Positions 11,515 to 24,902 are shown, numbered from the stretch's first letter. The stretch: 64,000 nucleotides of DNA from Takakia lepidozioides (GCA_030704615.1 CM060732.1:67685053-67749052), one strand, 5' to 3'. Made by a program: numbers and translations. Notes: generated by a model not told the origin, from the letters alone.

Positions 11515-12105
11515 GCTCAAGTTGTTCGGTGGCTAAGACTGATTGATCTGTCATCAATCTGTTGTTGCCATCCAGTAACTCAAGAGATTCCAAGAGATGT
11601 TTCAGAACCCTAAAATTCATGGCATTGCTACAAAGCTGGAAACTCATGGACTATGAATAGATCACCTCTTCAGTGTCTTCTCCCTCCCCCCTCCAGTCTT
11701 TTTGTGGTAACATGAGTCTAACCTTCTGTTGGTTGGCAACAATGAACGTTTATCTATTGCCTTCCAAGAAAGCACAGGAATCGAAGAATACATAAACAGA
11801 CTTAAATGTAATTAACTTGAACCTGTGATAGCCTTCTTTACAAATGAAGGGCTCCAGACATGCACAGATAATCTCAAAAGTATGGCCATAAGCACCACTT
11901 CTGTCTAATTCTCTAGGAGCAATTTCCAGGTGATTTCCACCTCGCTCTATATATCCTCTGTACATGTCCGTTTGTAAGCAACTATTGTCTTCCTCTCTTT
12001 CACCACAGACAGAAAGAGGAAAAGCAGAGGGAGAAAATCATCTCCATGCATATATAATTGTGTAACGAGAAAATGGAGTAACATTTGCTACTGTTCCCTC
12101 TACAA

Positions 12106-14358
12106 TCACAACACCCACTGAAATACTGGGCACTTTGAGCACTGCATATATAAGGCAGTGATATCAAACCGGCTCTCAAGAGAGAATGACAGCTGTCCAT
12201 AGCAATCTGACTCCATGTGCTCTTGGACTACATCAGCCAAGCGCCGCTGTAGATAATCCAGCCCCACCTGCGAGCACCACACCCGCAGAAAAAGACAATC
12301 AAGTAAAACCCTGGTCACATCCCCAAAAAGTTTCATCCACCATGATGGACAATTGAAACTGATACATCGCGAGGCCTGACATTCTGACTGCCAAATCCAA
12401 GGCATGACACCCCATGTCAAACTGCTGGATGTAGGTCACCTGGCTGTTTATATGCCTACTAAAATTACAACATATCCAAACAATCGGATTGCATCAATAA
12501 ATTTGCAGGTGCGTTATGATATGGATAACCAATACCTGGTCATCTTGAGTATCGAGTCGGAACTGGCCACATGTGCAAAAAATAATGCACTGGGTCTGAT
12601 GCAAGCACCGTGTTCTACATAAAGGGCACAAAACCCCTCCCTCCTGTAACACCATAAACACCACAGAATTCAAAGCTTCGATATCTTCTGCAATCTCTTA
12701 GCTACACATGGTCTACCATGATATGTTAATTGATCATCACCACATGAGGCTGCCATCAAAGAAGCCTTGGCAGAACAAATATTTGTGTCAAAAGGAAGAC
12801 AGCAAGTGGGTAGAGGACAACCCATGTACCTCATTTTCTTGCCAACGCTCTACAAGTGCAGTCAGTGACTGGTCTTCAAGGGTATCAGCTGCCTCATACT
12901 CCCTCAGCAGTGCAGCCTCTGCACCCACACACACACAAACCCCTATATAATCCCCTACAATGTCTTGCCACTACCTAGCCTCACATAAATCTTCACACAT
13001 TTTTGGCAGGACTCTTTTATGTAAAGGTAAGGCCATTCTAAAAGCTCATGAAAGAGAATTGCTTCTGTTCCAGCCACCTAATTCTTCCTTCCTGTTCATT
13101 TAACTTGCTAACGGCAGTTGCTTCAGGACTCCAAGTACTATCTTTAAAGAAGAACTACTCCTCTGTCTTCAAAAGCATGGAAGTGCTCTTATCTGCAAAT
13201 GACACACTAACCAATAGAAGACATGTCATTCCACCTTGGTTCTGCAATTCAGCTTGCAGATCGTCGCAGAGAGCGCTTTCCATAGCCAACATGAGCTCCT
13301 CATAGTCTTCATTTGCTAGCTCTGATGGCATCTGTGATGTCATCGGCTCATATTCCCAGATCATCATATCTGCATCCTGTTCTTGGGGTACAGCATCATG
13401 CCCACTCTCCTTCTGAGGATCCTCGACATTTACTGATGTTTGCTTTACTTTGTTGAGCTCATCAGCTACAATGCGCCCAAATGCTGAGACAACCTCCTAA
13501 CTTGCGCCCAGGATAACCGCAAGTTAGGTTCTCTCTTCCTCTCTCAAGGGGTGACTTTGATCTAGGAGGCAATTCATACAACTTCTAGGGAAGTTGAAAT
13601 CAAACCCTTCGTTAACAGGTTGCAGGGGGGTTCCCCACAGTAGGGACATGCTAAAACACAGAGTCAGGGACATTCTTTTCTCCATAGCATAGAGAAAAGT
13701 GGTAGCATGTCTATTCATACAACCAGGTTCACCTTTGTCAAGACATCAGCGGTGAGTGGCAAGATACTGCGGTAGGGTTGTGCAAGGGCAATATTCAGAA
13801 TGAGTTGGACAGGACGAGGCGTCTTGTTTACTCATCAACCTTATTGTTATTGGCACCGATTGCTGGAGAAGAGGAGCCTTCACACCGGATCTTCCACAAC
13901 AGTTGTCTCCTTTCGTGCCGCACTCTTTGCAGGCATATCTCCCTCAACTGGAATAGCAACAGCAATGAATTTTAAGAACAGTAATCGATTACTGTTACAA
14001 CGATGGGAATGCCAAAGCCAATAACCCCTGCTCTGCCCATTCAATGAACACTTTCTCGGGCACCAGAAACAGATTTCCTGGGGGAATTGAACAATTACAC
14101 GGAAACCTTTCATTGTACACCAACACACACACAGCCAACCGGCCATTGCAAAGGTGAAGACTTCATAGACCCTAAGGAAGACCAGCTGCAAGCCATTCAT
14201 TATACATACAAGTAACTGTGAAGGTCTCAATTCAGGAAAGAGCAGATATTCAGAAAAGGAACCTTTTCTTTCCATTGTGGCTGCCGTGATTTCACTGGCC
14301 TCCTTACTTGGCCGCGATCCTCCATCACCCTCTGATCTTCGCTCCAATTCCGATGCAT
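12106..14358 (-). CDS. RPAIN: RPA-interacting protein (RIP/RPAIN family)
   Basis: Exons on the minus strand: 14358-14263 (MHRNWSEDQ...QPQWKEK), 13483-13235, 12918-12830, 12643-12536 and 12267-12106 ending VFQWVL-stop. Family marks are the N-terminal WKEK, an acidic middle (FGRIVADELNKV, then IWEYEP and DYEELMLAME), EYEAADTLEDQS, and a C-terminal zinc ribbon: CPLC near the start of the 12643 exon, CTCG after it, and CSKC in the last exon. RPAIN proteins bind replication protein A and help bring it into the nucleus. The exon after WKEK (usually LREKCxKRVRE...LLWK) should lie in 14262-13484. I could not find it, and that interval carries the dispersed repeat shared with 6.0-6.3 kb. The gene is therefore either incompletely read or damaged at its second exon. 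All other phases agree. Confidence 0.75.
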
Positions 14359-14639
14359 TAATCAGCTTGCATATAGCACAACACAGCTAAAAAGGAAAAG
14401 AGATAGACGAACACTTTGACCTCTCGCTGCACAAGACAAAACTCAAACCCCTCAGCAAACCCTATTTTGGCGGCAAAGGGAGCTGACAAGCGGCAACAGA
14501 TGCATTCATCCACACAAGTCGACATCCATCGAAACTAGTCTCACAAGGTTAGTATCCATCCTGGACATTTTGTTGCCAGTGGTCTTTGGCGTTGGATGAA
14601 CTGAGTAGCTGCACAGATCAATGAGTGAAGCAAGACACT

Positions 14640-16790
14640 CGCACCTTTCTAGAAACACATCGTTGACCAGTAATCCCCACAATAACAAACCCCATCTTCA
14701 AAGTGGTGAAAGCGGTTAGCATCCAGTACAAAAATTGCTCGGCCAACAATCTTTGAGATGAACTTGGTGGAGGTGTGGCAGTCACCCTACACCCCAAGAT
14801 GAGGTGTCCTTAGGGGCTGTGCTGATCAGCCCAAAAACGATGGCCAGCTTCTCATTGTGGTGGTAGAGAGAAAATTCCTTTTGCTCCTCCCTCACATCAT
14901 GCAATACAAAGTGAGTGTCACGCACATACCCTGCCTCCATCTGCCCAGACAATATTCTCAGCTCAGCATGAATTTCCTTAATTTTGGGATGCGATTTGTC
15001 ATCTACAACAAATGTGTGCACCCCTATTGCCAACCTCAATGCAGCAGCAACCTGGCTCCTTTCTAACCCCCTCTGACCTTCATCATTTTTCTCACCTTTG
15101 CACTATCCTCCCACCTGCCAGCTGCAGCATAGATGTTTGATAGCAACACATAAGTCATGACATCTGTTTAGAATAGATGTTGCTGCACGTTCAGCCATCT
15201 CCACATTGCCATGGATTTTGTAGGCACCAAGCAAGGCCTTCCACACCACAGCATCTGGTTTGACTGGCATTCTCTTAGTGAGGTCCTTTGCCTTGTCCAA
15301 TTGCCTGCCCCGTCCAAGGTGGTCCACCTTGCAGACGAAGAGCATTACTGCTGGGGCGACACCATGATCTTCACTCAAGGAATCAAAGTAGCGTCTTCCT
15401 TCATCCAGTAGGCCAGCATGGCTGCATGCATAGAGAACGCATATAAACGTGATACTGTCTGGCTTAAGCCTTCCTTTTGCATTCCTTCAAATAGTTGCAG
15501 AGCCTCCATATGACAACCATGCTGGGCCTATCTTGCGATCATTGCACTCCATGACAGCACATCTCGTTCAGCCATATTGTCGAACACTCCCTTTGCATCT
15601 TCGATGCTTCTGCATTTGGCATACATGTCCACCAGGGCAGTATTCAGATGACAAGAATTCCCGCTTTGATGATGTCACCATGGACCTCTTTGCCATTTTC
15701 CAGGGCTGCCTGGCTCGCAAGCGCATTGCAAATGCAGACAAAAGTGATGTGGTCAGGCTTCACCCCTTCCCACAACATTTGCTCATATGTCTCCAAAGCA
15801 TTCCTAGCTACCACACCCATGCTTGGTTAATCCTCCCATCATTATATTCATGATCACACATTGCTTCTGCACTCTGCTTTCCAGCTTGCAGGCTTTTCAT
15901 CTTGACGCTCTTATGCAAGAGACAGACAGAATCTGCTGAAATGCCTCATTGGTTTAAAGTCTGTAGAGCCTCTTTCAGTTGCCCTGCCTCACACAGCATC
16001 CTCACATGTGCAGAAGTGCCAGAAGAGGCATTGTGGACTCCCTCTCTTGGTCATGGTCGAGGTGCCTGCAACTGTGTAGCAGCTGCTGCTGCTTCTTCCA
16101 GTTGACCATCTACCCATGCAGGTTCCTTATAGCTCTCGATCCACAGGGAAATCATTGGTAATCTTGTGCTTGAAATCCGCTCTTGGATGAATCTGGACCC
16201 ATACCCTGCTCCTTCAGCTATCCCTGCCTTTACCAAAATCATGCGCATACATTGTCGCCTTGCAAACACCCCGACCCTACCTATCACACTAGTTCTTATG
16301 GTGAATTGCGTCTGCTTCTCTCTGGAATCTACCAGGCATTCATCTTTTTGCCCCGATTGTCCCACCATTGAATGGGGTCGGAAAAATATTCATTCCAGAG
16401 CTTCTCCTCGTCTATGATATCCGTTTTATGGATTCCTGTTGGCAACTGGTAACATGTCCAAATCACTCTAATCCACCATAGACCCACCCAACGAGCTTAT
16501 TAGCAGAATTCAACATGAGAAATCAGGGACGACTTTGATAAGAGGGCAAAACAGGCTTATCTTGGAGCTAGAAGAAGGTGCCTCACCACATTGTCCTTGA
16601 CCTTGTGTCGTGACCCATGGGGAATTCGACCACCACGGTGCAGCTGAGCAGCCATAGATTGAAACCCGGCCTCCTAAGACCAAACTGACCTTCCCAAGTA
16701 CCTTGTAAACACCAGGAACGATGATACTAACAGGAAGAGCCCACATTTGCAGAGTTCCTGTGCAGTTCAAAGGTTGCATGGTGCCCTTTC
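14640..16790 (-). pseudogene. DYW-class pentatricopeptide repeat pseudogene, copy 1
   Basis: Read on the minus strand, decayed PPR motifs give way to an E region (SEDHGVAPAVM, KAKDLTKRMPVKPDAVVWKA, YKIHGNVEMAERAATSIL). Then comes a near-complete DYW deaminase domain: HTFVVDDKSHPKIKEIHAEL, the zinc/catalytic [21 protein letters not shown], and [10 protein letters not shown] with CYCGDYW at its end. DYW PPR proteins edit C to U in organelle transcripts. Lesions include frameshifts in the PPR array, a frameshift after LISTAP and TAG where VCGDCH should have its cysteine. The unit from 16755 down to about 14600 is duplicated in inverted orientation at 35.8-37.5 kb. Confidence 0.8.
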
Positions 16791-17919
16791 AGATACCAGG
16801 TTTTGGTTCACCAACCCACCCACCTCCGAGCTTCTCTAGAGAAATCGACAGAATGTGGAAGACGCCCTACAAGTCATTCTCTTCACTGAAACGCTGGACT
16901 AGTCTCCCGATTCCAGTCACATGGGACGTTTCAGTCGTTACATTTCACACCTATTGGCTCATTTTAAGAATTGAAAATGTCGAGAACATTCGGATAAATT
17001 GACTAACAGACTCCTCCAGCTTAGCAAAGGCTTACAGATGAAATCATCCATCCCACGCCCAACGAATGATATATGAATGTCGCTTTTCATCTGGATGGCC
17101 AAATAATGCAACAGCTGGGGGTTCCCTATCATTGGCCGCTACCGTCCCACTTACTAATTACCATCCCAATTTCGAATATATATTAATCTTAACTACTGTT
17201 AATTAGTGCCAATAACCCGAGTTAGGGCGGCTTCCAAGTTCAGAATCATTGGCACCTCGTTCTGGACGTTGGGATCTCATTTCCGCCACGTGGTTGCCAT
17301 GTGGACGAGGCTGATTCTCTTATTCTTTGATACTTGGGACCCCAAACTTCGTCTTTTACTTATTAATTTGAGAAAATATATTCAGTCAATTGTATGGAAT
17401 TAATAATGAATCTATATGAAATTCCCTAACAGCTGTGTAAAGAGCCATCCGACTGGCAAAATTCGGCCACATTTTAAAACATTTGGTCCCACGCCAATCC
17501 TGTCATTTTCTTACTTATTTTTCTAACTACTCTTGGAGCAACAGCTCACAGTAAAAAAGGAAATCACCTGGGGGCATCTCACAAATCGGGGCCCTTCATA
17601 TAGTTAGAGGAGAAAATAACCTCTTTCATAGTAGCGTCGCCATGAGGCGCCGGAGCCAAGGTAAGGGGGAAGAAGATCATATGATCATACCACACCCGAC
17701 AAGGTAGCAGGATTCGAACCCAAAATCACCTGGAGGGCACTCCGTAATTATTTACTTATTCTCAGAAAGTGTGGTGTGAAATGGCCGGAACGGTAGGATA
17801 AATTTTCTGAAAATTATTAGTGGATTCCGGGCCACATGAATCAGAAGGAAAAGAAGGGAAGAGAAAACATGTCACATCGGGAGAGACAAATTACCAAGGC
17901 CGGTAAAGGCAGGCTCCAT
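16791..17919. other. Intergenic, no supported gene
   Basis: This is AT-rich sequence. A B-box-like GGGTTCGAATCC (minus strand, about 17709-17720) suggests a tRNA-derived fragment, but no full tRNA or SINE structure could be drawn. Confidence 0.4.
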
Positions 17920-18706
17920 GTTTGTATCAGTGTTGGACCATATCATCAACATTTCATACCAGCTAGGGTATGGTATTGTCGGTGAAGAGGCCTCCTTCGT
18001 ACCTGGCAGGTAATGGTATCAAGGTAGGTATTAAGCTTTTAATGTACCGGTCTGGTATGTATATTGTTTTTGTTTGGTCTGGTATGGTATCAGTATTTCA
18101 AATTTCAATTCTTATATTGGGGGTATATCAATACTGGTATCAATACAATTTATTTTTTATTTTTATTTATTTTTAAACTGAAAAATAAAAATATGTCCGA
18201 ATTATACCGCTGAGGTGATCACTTCAGGGGCTGAAGTGATCATCTCAGCGGCCGAGTGCCGCAATTCATAATAACAAGGAGCTGGAGCTCACCTGAAGTA
18301 ATTTGAGGTGAGATACAAGAGCCATATTACAAGCTGATAAATGAGACAATGCTCCAAGCCTAAGCAGATTTTTGAATGGCAAAATCAGAGCCTGCCATTC
18401 AGATCGTCTCAATCAAAGAGCCGCAACTCTCCATTGCTGCACCCTAAATCCCTAATATTGCTACCTAGGGTGCAAGTGAGGGAGGAAGACATAGTACTGG
18501 TATCAACAAAGTTGCGTTCCTTGCGATACCAGACTGGTTTGGTAGGAGCCCAGGTATTAGCGTTATACTATATTGCCCCCAATATGTTCTGCCCGGGGTA
18601 TTGCCAGTTGCTTATACCCGCCTTGGTCTGGTACCCTGCTGCGATACCCTTACCCGTGCTGATACCCCGCCTCACCCCCATATACCGGTCCAACACTGGT
18701 TTGTAC
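17920..18706. mobile_element. Second non-autonomous hAT-like element with target duplication
   Basis: The element spans 17928-18698 (771 bp). Its termini are CAGTGTTGGACC and GGTCCAACACTG, sharing CAGTGTTGG with the element at 3461. Flanking octamers GTTTGTAT and GTTTGTAC match at 7 of 8 positions. Subterminal repeats here are GGTATC/GATACC types rather than GGTTCC. A GC-rich hairpin (TGATCACTTCAG...CTGAAGTGATCA) lies near 18215-18245. There is no transposase. Confidence 0.85.
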
Positions 18707-19256
18707 TGCTCCAAAATTCCCTTTCTAGAATACTGATTCCCTCACCAGAATATCCCAATTACGTCCTCCACGGCCGGGCCAGTTCTATATTACGGTCCTT
18801 CGGCCGGAGCATTTTTCGTAATTTGTTGGTTTCCGACCCTTTCAGTCCATGACTCGGATTCCCGAGTCGTTTGCTTGATTTCATTTTCAGAGCGTTGGGG
18901 GGGCTCTTATTTATTGGGCTGGTATATTGCAAGCACGGCAGGAAAAGTTTTGCAGCAGGCTTGAAATTCTTACCCTTGGACTCCAAGGGCTTTTATTTCT
19001 GGCAAAATTTCGCACTTTTTCGACCTAAAAAGATAAAATGGAATATTCTGTCATAAATTCCCTATTTCTCATGGATGAAATCGCCAAATTTCTCCAAATA
19101 AAATATAAATCTTGGATGTTTTCGCCTAATATGGATGATTCTATCCAAATTTAAGTGGATGAAAAGAAAATATGGCTATTTCTTCCAAAACTCAGTAGCC
19201 ACTCCTGTTATTTTCCAAATTTCACAAAAAAAAACACTGTAGTAAGTTGGAGTTAC
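18707..19256. other. Intergenic, AT-rich
   Basis: No frame or motif stands out. Confidence 0.5.
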
Positions 19257-19651
19257 CTAGATTCTCCAGGCCAGGAAAGTCCGAGGGTAATAATTTAGCC
19301 CACACCTAGAATCGGAATATTGTGACAGGGTAACACAGGTTTCACGACAGCAGTTGGAAGCAGGAACAACCTCCAGGGGGGAAATGCTCCAGCATATTTC
19401 AAAACGAGGATACCAGAAAGAGGTCCCCAAAACCGAGGTGACCAACAGCCGGTCGTAGACCGGCTGAGCCGGTGAGAAGTCCTTGATGAGGGAGAGAGAG
19501 AGCGGGTGGGCATCAGATCGGTCGCATTGCGGGCAAGGATTCGAGAGCGGGAGGGAGAGAATGAATGGAAATGGAGATGGAGAGGGAAAGTAGGTTTGTG
19601 GAGATGGCAGGGTTGTGGTGACGAGCTGTGTTGTGTACTGGATGCCTGCAT
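19257..19651 (-). other. Possible first exon of a divergent gene
   Basis: An open frame from an ATG at 19651 is rich in S, T, R and H and poor in acidic residues, as in plastid or mitochondrial transit peptides. A second open frame overlaps it and contains QPVYDRLLVTSVLGTSFWYP. It is divergent from the auxilin-like gene at 19949. No domain is recognised, and downstream exons were not found. Confidence 0.25.
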
Positions 19652-19948
19652 GTTTGCTGCTAAACCCTGCGTTGGTGATGTTTGTTGAGAGGGGGAACTG
19701 AGGAGGTTGTGTGGTGAGAAGGAGAAGGGAAGATTTTAGGATGTTTGCATAGATCTCTGTTTGATGTGGACTGTAATGTGAAGTACAGATGAGGCAGAGG
19801 GCGGGTGGACCGCGTGTGCTTGTTATTGAGGAGTGATGGCGGTTGTGTGGTAGCGATTAGGGCGGGCGGGAGGTGTCCTGGGGTGTTTGTGCCCCTGGGG
19901 GGCGGATCTACAGACGAGAACGGGGAAGGCAGGTGGTTGGTGTTATAG

Positions 19949-22900
19949 ATGGAGGATTTTGCCAATATTTTGCAGCGAGACTATGGATTGAAGCCCCAAG
20001 GGAAAGCGGCACCTATGGCCTCTGGTGCCGGTGGAGCTGCGGGGAGCAGTCGAGTTGGATCTGCAGTCGAGAAGGGAAACAGCGGGACTGGATCTCGGCG
20101 CTCGAATCGCGCTGCCGCGCCGTTGGCTGCGGCGGATAACAGTGATGACCTCTTCTTCAAGGCCGGCAATGGCGTCTCAAAATCCTCAAGCCGAGGGTTG
20201 TATGCCGACCCATCGCCTGTTTTTGGGAGCGCATCTGACGACATCTTTGGCGGCCCTCCTAAGTAGGCATTTCTGAACTTCTTGTCTGCACGGCATCCAT
20301 CTTCCTGTGTCCGTCCGTGTGTCCTACGTATCCTGGCACACATTGTGTGCGTCATGCGTCCTTTACGCCTGTTGGTCTATTGCGCAAGAGTAGCGTGGGC
20401 CCTCTCACATCTATGTGTCTCCCTCGCTCTTGGAATTAATCGTCTTTCATGTCATTTGGGGAGCCGTAAATTATTCCCAAAGCCCTCTTCGTAAGTCCAG
20501 AACGGGTCATGCTTTCTGCACTCCTTGCCTCTCACATGTGCAGTGCTATAATCTCCAGCATTCTGGGATTTATTCCCAAGTTCGGAATCCATGTCTTGTG
20601 CCACTCTTGTTACTTCACCACAAGCTTGCGATTGCAAGAAACCTACTTGCATGTAAGCTGTTGAGCTCTCCCTCGAGTAATTGCTGAGATTCTCCTCTCT
20701 TGTGTTCCCTTGTCGAGCAGCCTCCAGACACTTGGCTCTAGATGAAAGTTTGTTCACAAAGCCTCCCTGGCCCTATATTTTAGATAGTTGCTTTTCATAT
20801 GTTGGTCTTGCATTGTTGCAATTCTAGTTCGGTTCTTAAATATAACATGAACTCCATCTGTGCTGATACTGTCGCAGTCAAACAATGTGGATTCACTCTG
20901 AATACAAATTGTAATCCGACCTTGCAGAGCTCAACCAGGGCTCTTGTTACCCGGGTGCCATTTGTGTTAGTTGTTGATTTCAAGGGTAGATGGAGGCTTG
21001 ATGTTGCATTTTGTGTCAGGTTGCAATAAGACATATGAAACTCTCTTTCTGCTGTACCTTCTACTCTAAAGGTATAGTCTAAATCGTGTCGTACTTGCAG
21101 CAGTACCAGAAAAGGTTCATTTGACTTATCAACCGTTATAGTTTGCATGTAGAGAAAGTCACTTTCACATTTTCTGTCTAGGATGTTCACTGTAGACTAC
21201 TATAAAAGAGTATACTTTTTTGATGCAGTAGCAGAAAAGGGTTTGTTCTAGCCATCTCCTTATTGTTTTGGGTGGTTAGGTCGCATTTCTCATCCCCAAC
21301 AGGTACCTGACATAACTAATTTAGGGCCCTGCTACAGAATTAGTGGTAGGGTGTTGTGCTCAGCTGACTGCCATTTTTTCCTGCTGCTACTGGTCATGGG
21401 GAAATGGCTAGTGACTGCACTAGTAGTGGGTTGGGGCAGGGAAACCTTCACCAGCCGGGTCCGTGCCAGAAAATTGCAGGCGATTTCGGCCTAATCAGAA
21501 CCCTGGCTCTGCCTTAGAAGCTTGGCTGATGGATAGACTATTTAATTATGGAGAAATTTAGAGGACGTGAAGGCCAAACTTTGAAGCATTGCCCTGTCTA
21601 TCTAGGAGGTCGCAGTTTCAGAGGAACGGATGGTTGTCATGAGGAGTATGTAGGAAGTGTCCTTGGGAGGAGCTGTCTGGATTGTCCATCATACTTAGTT
21701 TTCTAATATTGGTTAGAGGTGATGTCTGCACAGCAGAATATTTTCAATTACTTCTTTCTGGCTTGCAGTGTTCTTAACTGGCTGCCTGCTTACCAGGGAG
21801 AGTATTAAGCCACTTTTTGGAAGATGTGCTCTAGCTTTTGTTTTTTTCTAGCACTACTTAGGGTGACCCTTGATGCAATGTCACTTTCTGGTGTGATTGT
21901 AATGGATGGTTACTGGATGCTGAAGACTAGATTCACCTGTGCAGGTTAAGTCTCTACACTCTGGTTTTGGCCCCTGCTACTTTCCATCTCTTAAACCTCC
22001 TCTGTCTGTGCTCATCCCATAAGCACTGGAAGCTTCCTTTGGACAATATATAAGTTCCTTTCTTCCTTGTCTGTTTGGGGTCTAAGATTGCAATAGCTGT
22101 CCAATGTAGACACCTTACTTACTGTCCTTTAGGTCGTACTGATTACCATTGACGCTTCTGAGAATGGGCTATTGGATGGGCAGAAGCAGCAATGTGGGAG
22201 TGGTCTATGATGATGTGTTTGGGGGCCCACCATCAGTGGCTGCATCAAGCTCCGACTTCGGTGATCTTTTGGGAGGGTTTACATCATCAGGATCGAGGAC
22301 AAGGACTAGCCAAAGCTCTTTCAACGAAGATCTGTTGGGTGGATTTGGATCATCAAAGCCACGAGCATCTGCACGAGCTGCTCCAAACAACATTGATGAT
22401 GTTTTCTCAGGGGGATTTGAAACATCTGACAGACGGTGGTCACGGTCTGGATCGAGTCGACGCAGTGCAGAGGAAGATTTCTTAGGCGGGTTTGGAGTCT
22501 CAAAGCCTGCAGCACAGTCGGGGGGGTCTCATAGGTTCGATGATGATTTTCTGGGGAGTTTTGGTATATCTAAGTCAGCGTCGCAAGCTGGGGCAACCCA
22601 AAGCTCCATGGATGGTGATCTCCTGGGAGGATCCCACCCCCCGAGCAGTAGCACAAGACGCAAGAGTACTTCAAATACCTCAAATGCCGACGTCGATGGT
22701 GGTAGTGGATTCTTTGATCCATTTGAGGGGTTTCCACAACCCCCTCCCATAGCTACAGCAAAGCAGAAGGAGGAGTCTAGCTCCAGCCAAACTGCAGAGG
22801 ATGATCTCTTGGGCGGGTTTGGAGTCTCCAAGCCTTTGGCACAGTCAGGGGGGTCTCCTAGGTTTGATGATGATTTTCTGGGGGGTTTTGGGACCTCTAA

Positions 22901-24902
22901 GGCAGGGTTACAAGCAGCGGATACCCAAAGCTCCATTGACAGTGATTTCCTGGGAGGATCCCATCCCGTAAGCAGCAGCACAAGACGCAAGAACACTTCA
23001 GATACCTCCAATGTTGATGTGGATGGTGGTAGTGGATTCTTTGATCCATTTGATGGGTTTCCACAGCCACCGCCCATATCTACTGGAAAGCAGAAGGAAG
23101 AGTCTAACCCAAACCGAACTGGTACTAGCTCTGGTGGCGGTGAACCCTCACAAGGGTTAGGCAGCCAGGATGGAAAGACAGCTGGGCAAAGCTTCCCTAG
23201 CAACCCTTTTGTTGCTGATCCGATGGAGAGTACTGAAGTTCCATCTCCCACGTATCCCTCCAGACCTCGGAAAGTCAGTGGCAATTCGAACGGGTCCCTG
23301 CCAAAGTATGATGACCCAGTTGCATTTGAGGATACCTTACCTGGAAAGGATGCCAACCTTGACCAAAACGGAGAAACTGTGATAGCAGGTAAGGCTAGAG
23401 ACTTGGCCGATGAGGTATTATGGTTGACAATTGATGATGTCAAGCTCGTAACACAGCCGTCCTCTTCCCCACCCCCTTCAAGGGCTCCTCCTCAGCCTGG
23501 CTCAGAGAAGCAAAGCTCATATACACCAATGCCAGACATTATCATAGAAGATTTGGGAGAGGTAGTTAAGCCAAAAGACAGAGAGAGGAGGAAAGAGAGA
23601 GAGCGTGCCCGAGAGGAGCGCTCCAAGGAGAGAGAACGACAGAGGGAAAGGGAGAGGCCAAGAGATCCAGAGATTTTGAAGGAGCCTCTAGCAGGTGGAG
23701 AGAAAGAGGCGGTGCAGCCAAGAGACCAGGATTTGCCTAAAGACAGAGAACGGGAGAGGGAAAGAGATCGTCAGCGAGAGAAGGAGATTTTGAGGGAAGC
23801 AGAGGTGGAGAAAGAGACCAGAGATAGAGTGTCTAAGCAAGAAGAAGTGAAAGAGAGAGAGCCTGATAGGGCTGCGGAGAGGGCCAAAAAAGCAGCAGAA
23901 AGGGCAGCTGTGGAAGCACGGGAAAGAGTTGAGAAAGCTGCAGCTGAGAGAGCTTTCATTGAAGCCCGGGAGAGAGCCGAGAAAGCAGCAATTCAGAGAG
24001 CTGCAGCGGCCAGAGAGAAAGAGCGAGTGAAGGAGAGAGAAAGGGAGAAGGAGAGGGAGAGAGAAAAAGAAAGGGAGCGAGAAAGAGATAGGGAAAGAGA
24101 AAGAGAGAGGGAGAGAGTGAAAGAGAAGGAAAGAGAGAAGGAGAGAGAACGAGATCGAGAGAGGGAGAAGGAGAGGGACCGGGAGAGGGATAGAACTAGG
24201 GAGAGAGAAAGAGGGGCAGCAGAACAGCAACGGAGAGACTCTGCAGGTTTCCGGGCCAATAGTGAACCAAGACAGCGCCCAGCAGCTAGTCAGCCCTCTG
24301 GTTTTGCAAGTGAGGGTGTGCGGCGACCTTCATCCGGAAATACTGCTAACAGTTCTTCAGGGCCTCCGGCACATAGAAAGTCCTCAACATCACATAAGGT
24401 GGTGGATGACTGGACATCTCTCTTCACTCAACCTGGGCCCTCTGGGGATGATTTTCAAGAAATTGAAGGGGAAACAGCAGAGAGAAGGAGACTAAGGCTC
24501 GAACGGCATCGACGGATGACTGAACGCGCAGCCAAGGCCTTGGAAGAGAAAAATCAGCGAGATATGGCCATACAGATGGAGCAAGCTGAGAGACATAGGT
24601 CGGCTGGGAACCTAGATGCAGAAATACGGCGTTGGGCAACTGGGAAGGAGGGCAACCTGCGGGCATTGCTTTCCTCATTGCATCTGATGCTATGGCCAGA
24701 ATGTAACTGGAAACCTGTGTCTTTGACTGATATTATCACCGGTGCTTCGGTGAAAAAGGCATACCAGAAAGCGATCCTGTGCGTGCATCCTGACAAGGTC
24801 CAGCAGAAGGGGGCCACTGTGCAACAGAAGTACATTGCAGAGAAGGTGTTTGATCTTCTCAAGGAAGCATTTGCTAAATTCAATGCTAGTGAACTCTATT
24901 GA
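19949..24902 (+). CDS. Auxilin-like J-domain protein (clathrin uncoating)
   Basis: Two exons: 19949-20262 and 22184-24902, joined in phase (donor CCTAA/GTAGGC) to give 1010 aa. The N-terminal third repeats short acidic motifs of the type [15 protein letters not shown] and GFFDPF. DPF and similar motifs bind adaptor ears and clathrin. A segment of about 107 codons is duplicated in tandem (about 22471-22796 and 22797-23110). A long charged coiled coil of alternating R, E and K follows (about 23570-24230). The C-terminal J domain has HPDK ([11 protein letters not shown]) and ends [19 protein letters not shown], as in plant auxilins, which recruit Hsc70 to clathrin-coated vesicles. The whole J domain is in one exon. 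The start [19 protein letters not shown] is typical of the family. Confidence 0.9.

Noticed and set aside
17695-17725. A tRNA gene suggested by GGGTTCGAATCC on the minus strand
   Set aside because: No A box at proper distance and no acceptor or anticodon stem could be formed.
22529-23443. A 304-codon minus-strand frame within the auxilin-like exon
   Set aside because: It lies opposite clear DDLLGGF/DPF coding sequence and has no start context or domain.
23688-24259. Minus-strand frames rich in S, L, F and P opposite the auxilin-like coiled coil
   Set aside because: They are shadows of the GAGAGA-rich coding strand. The plus frame continues into a conserved J domain.
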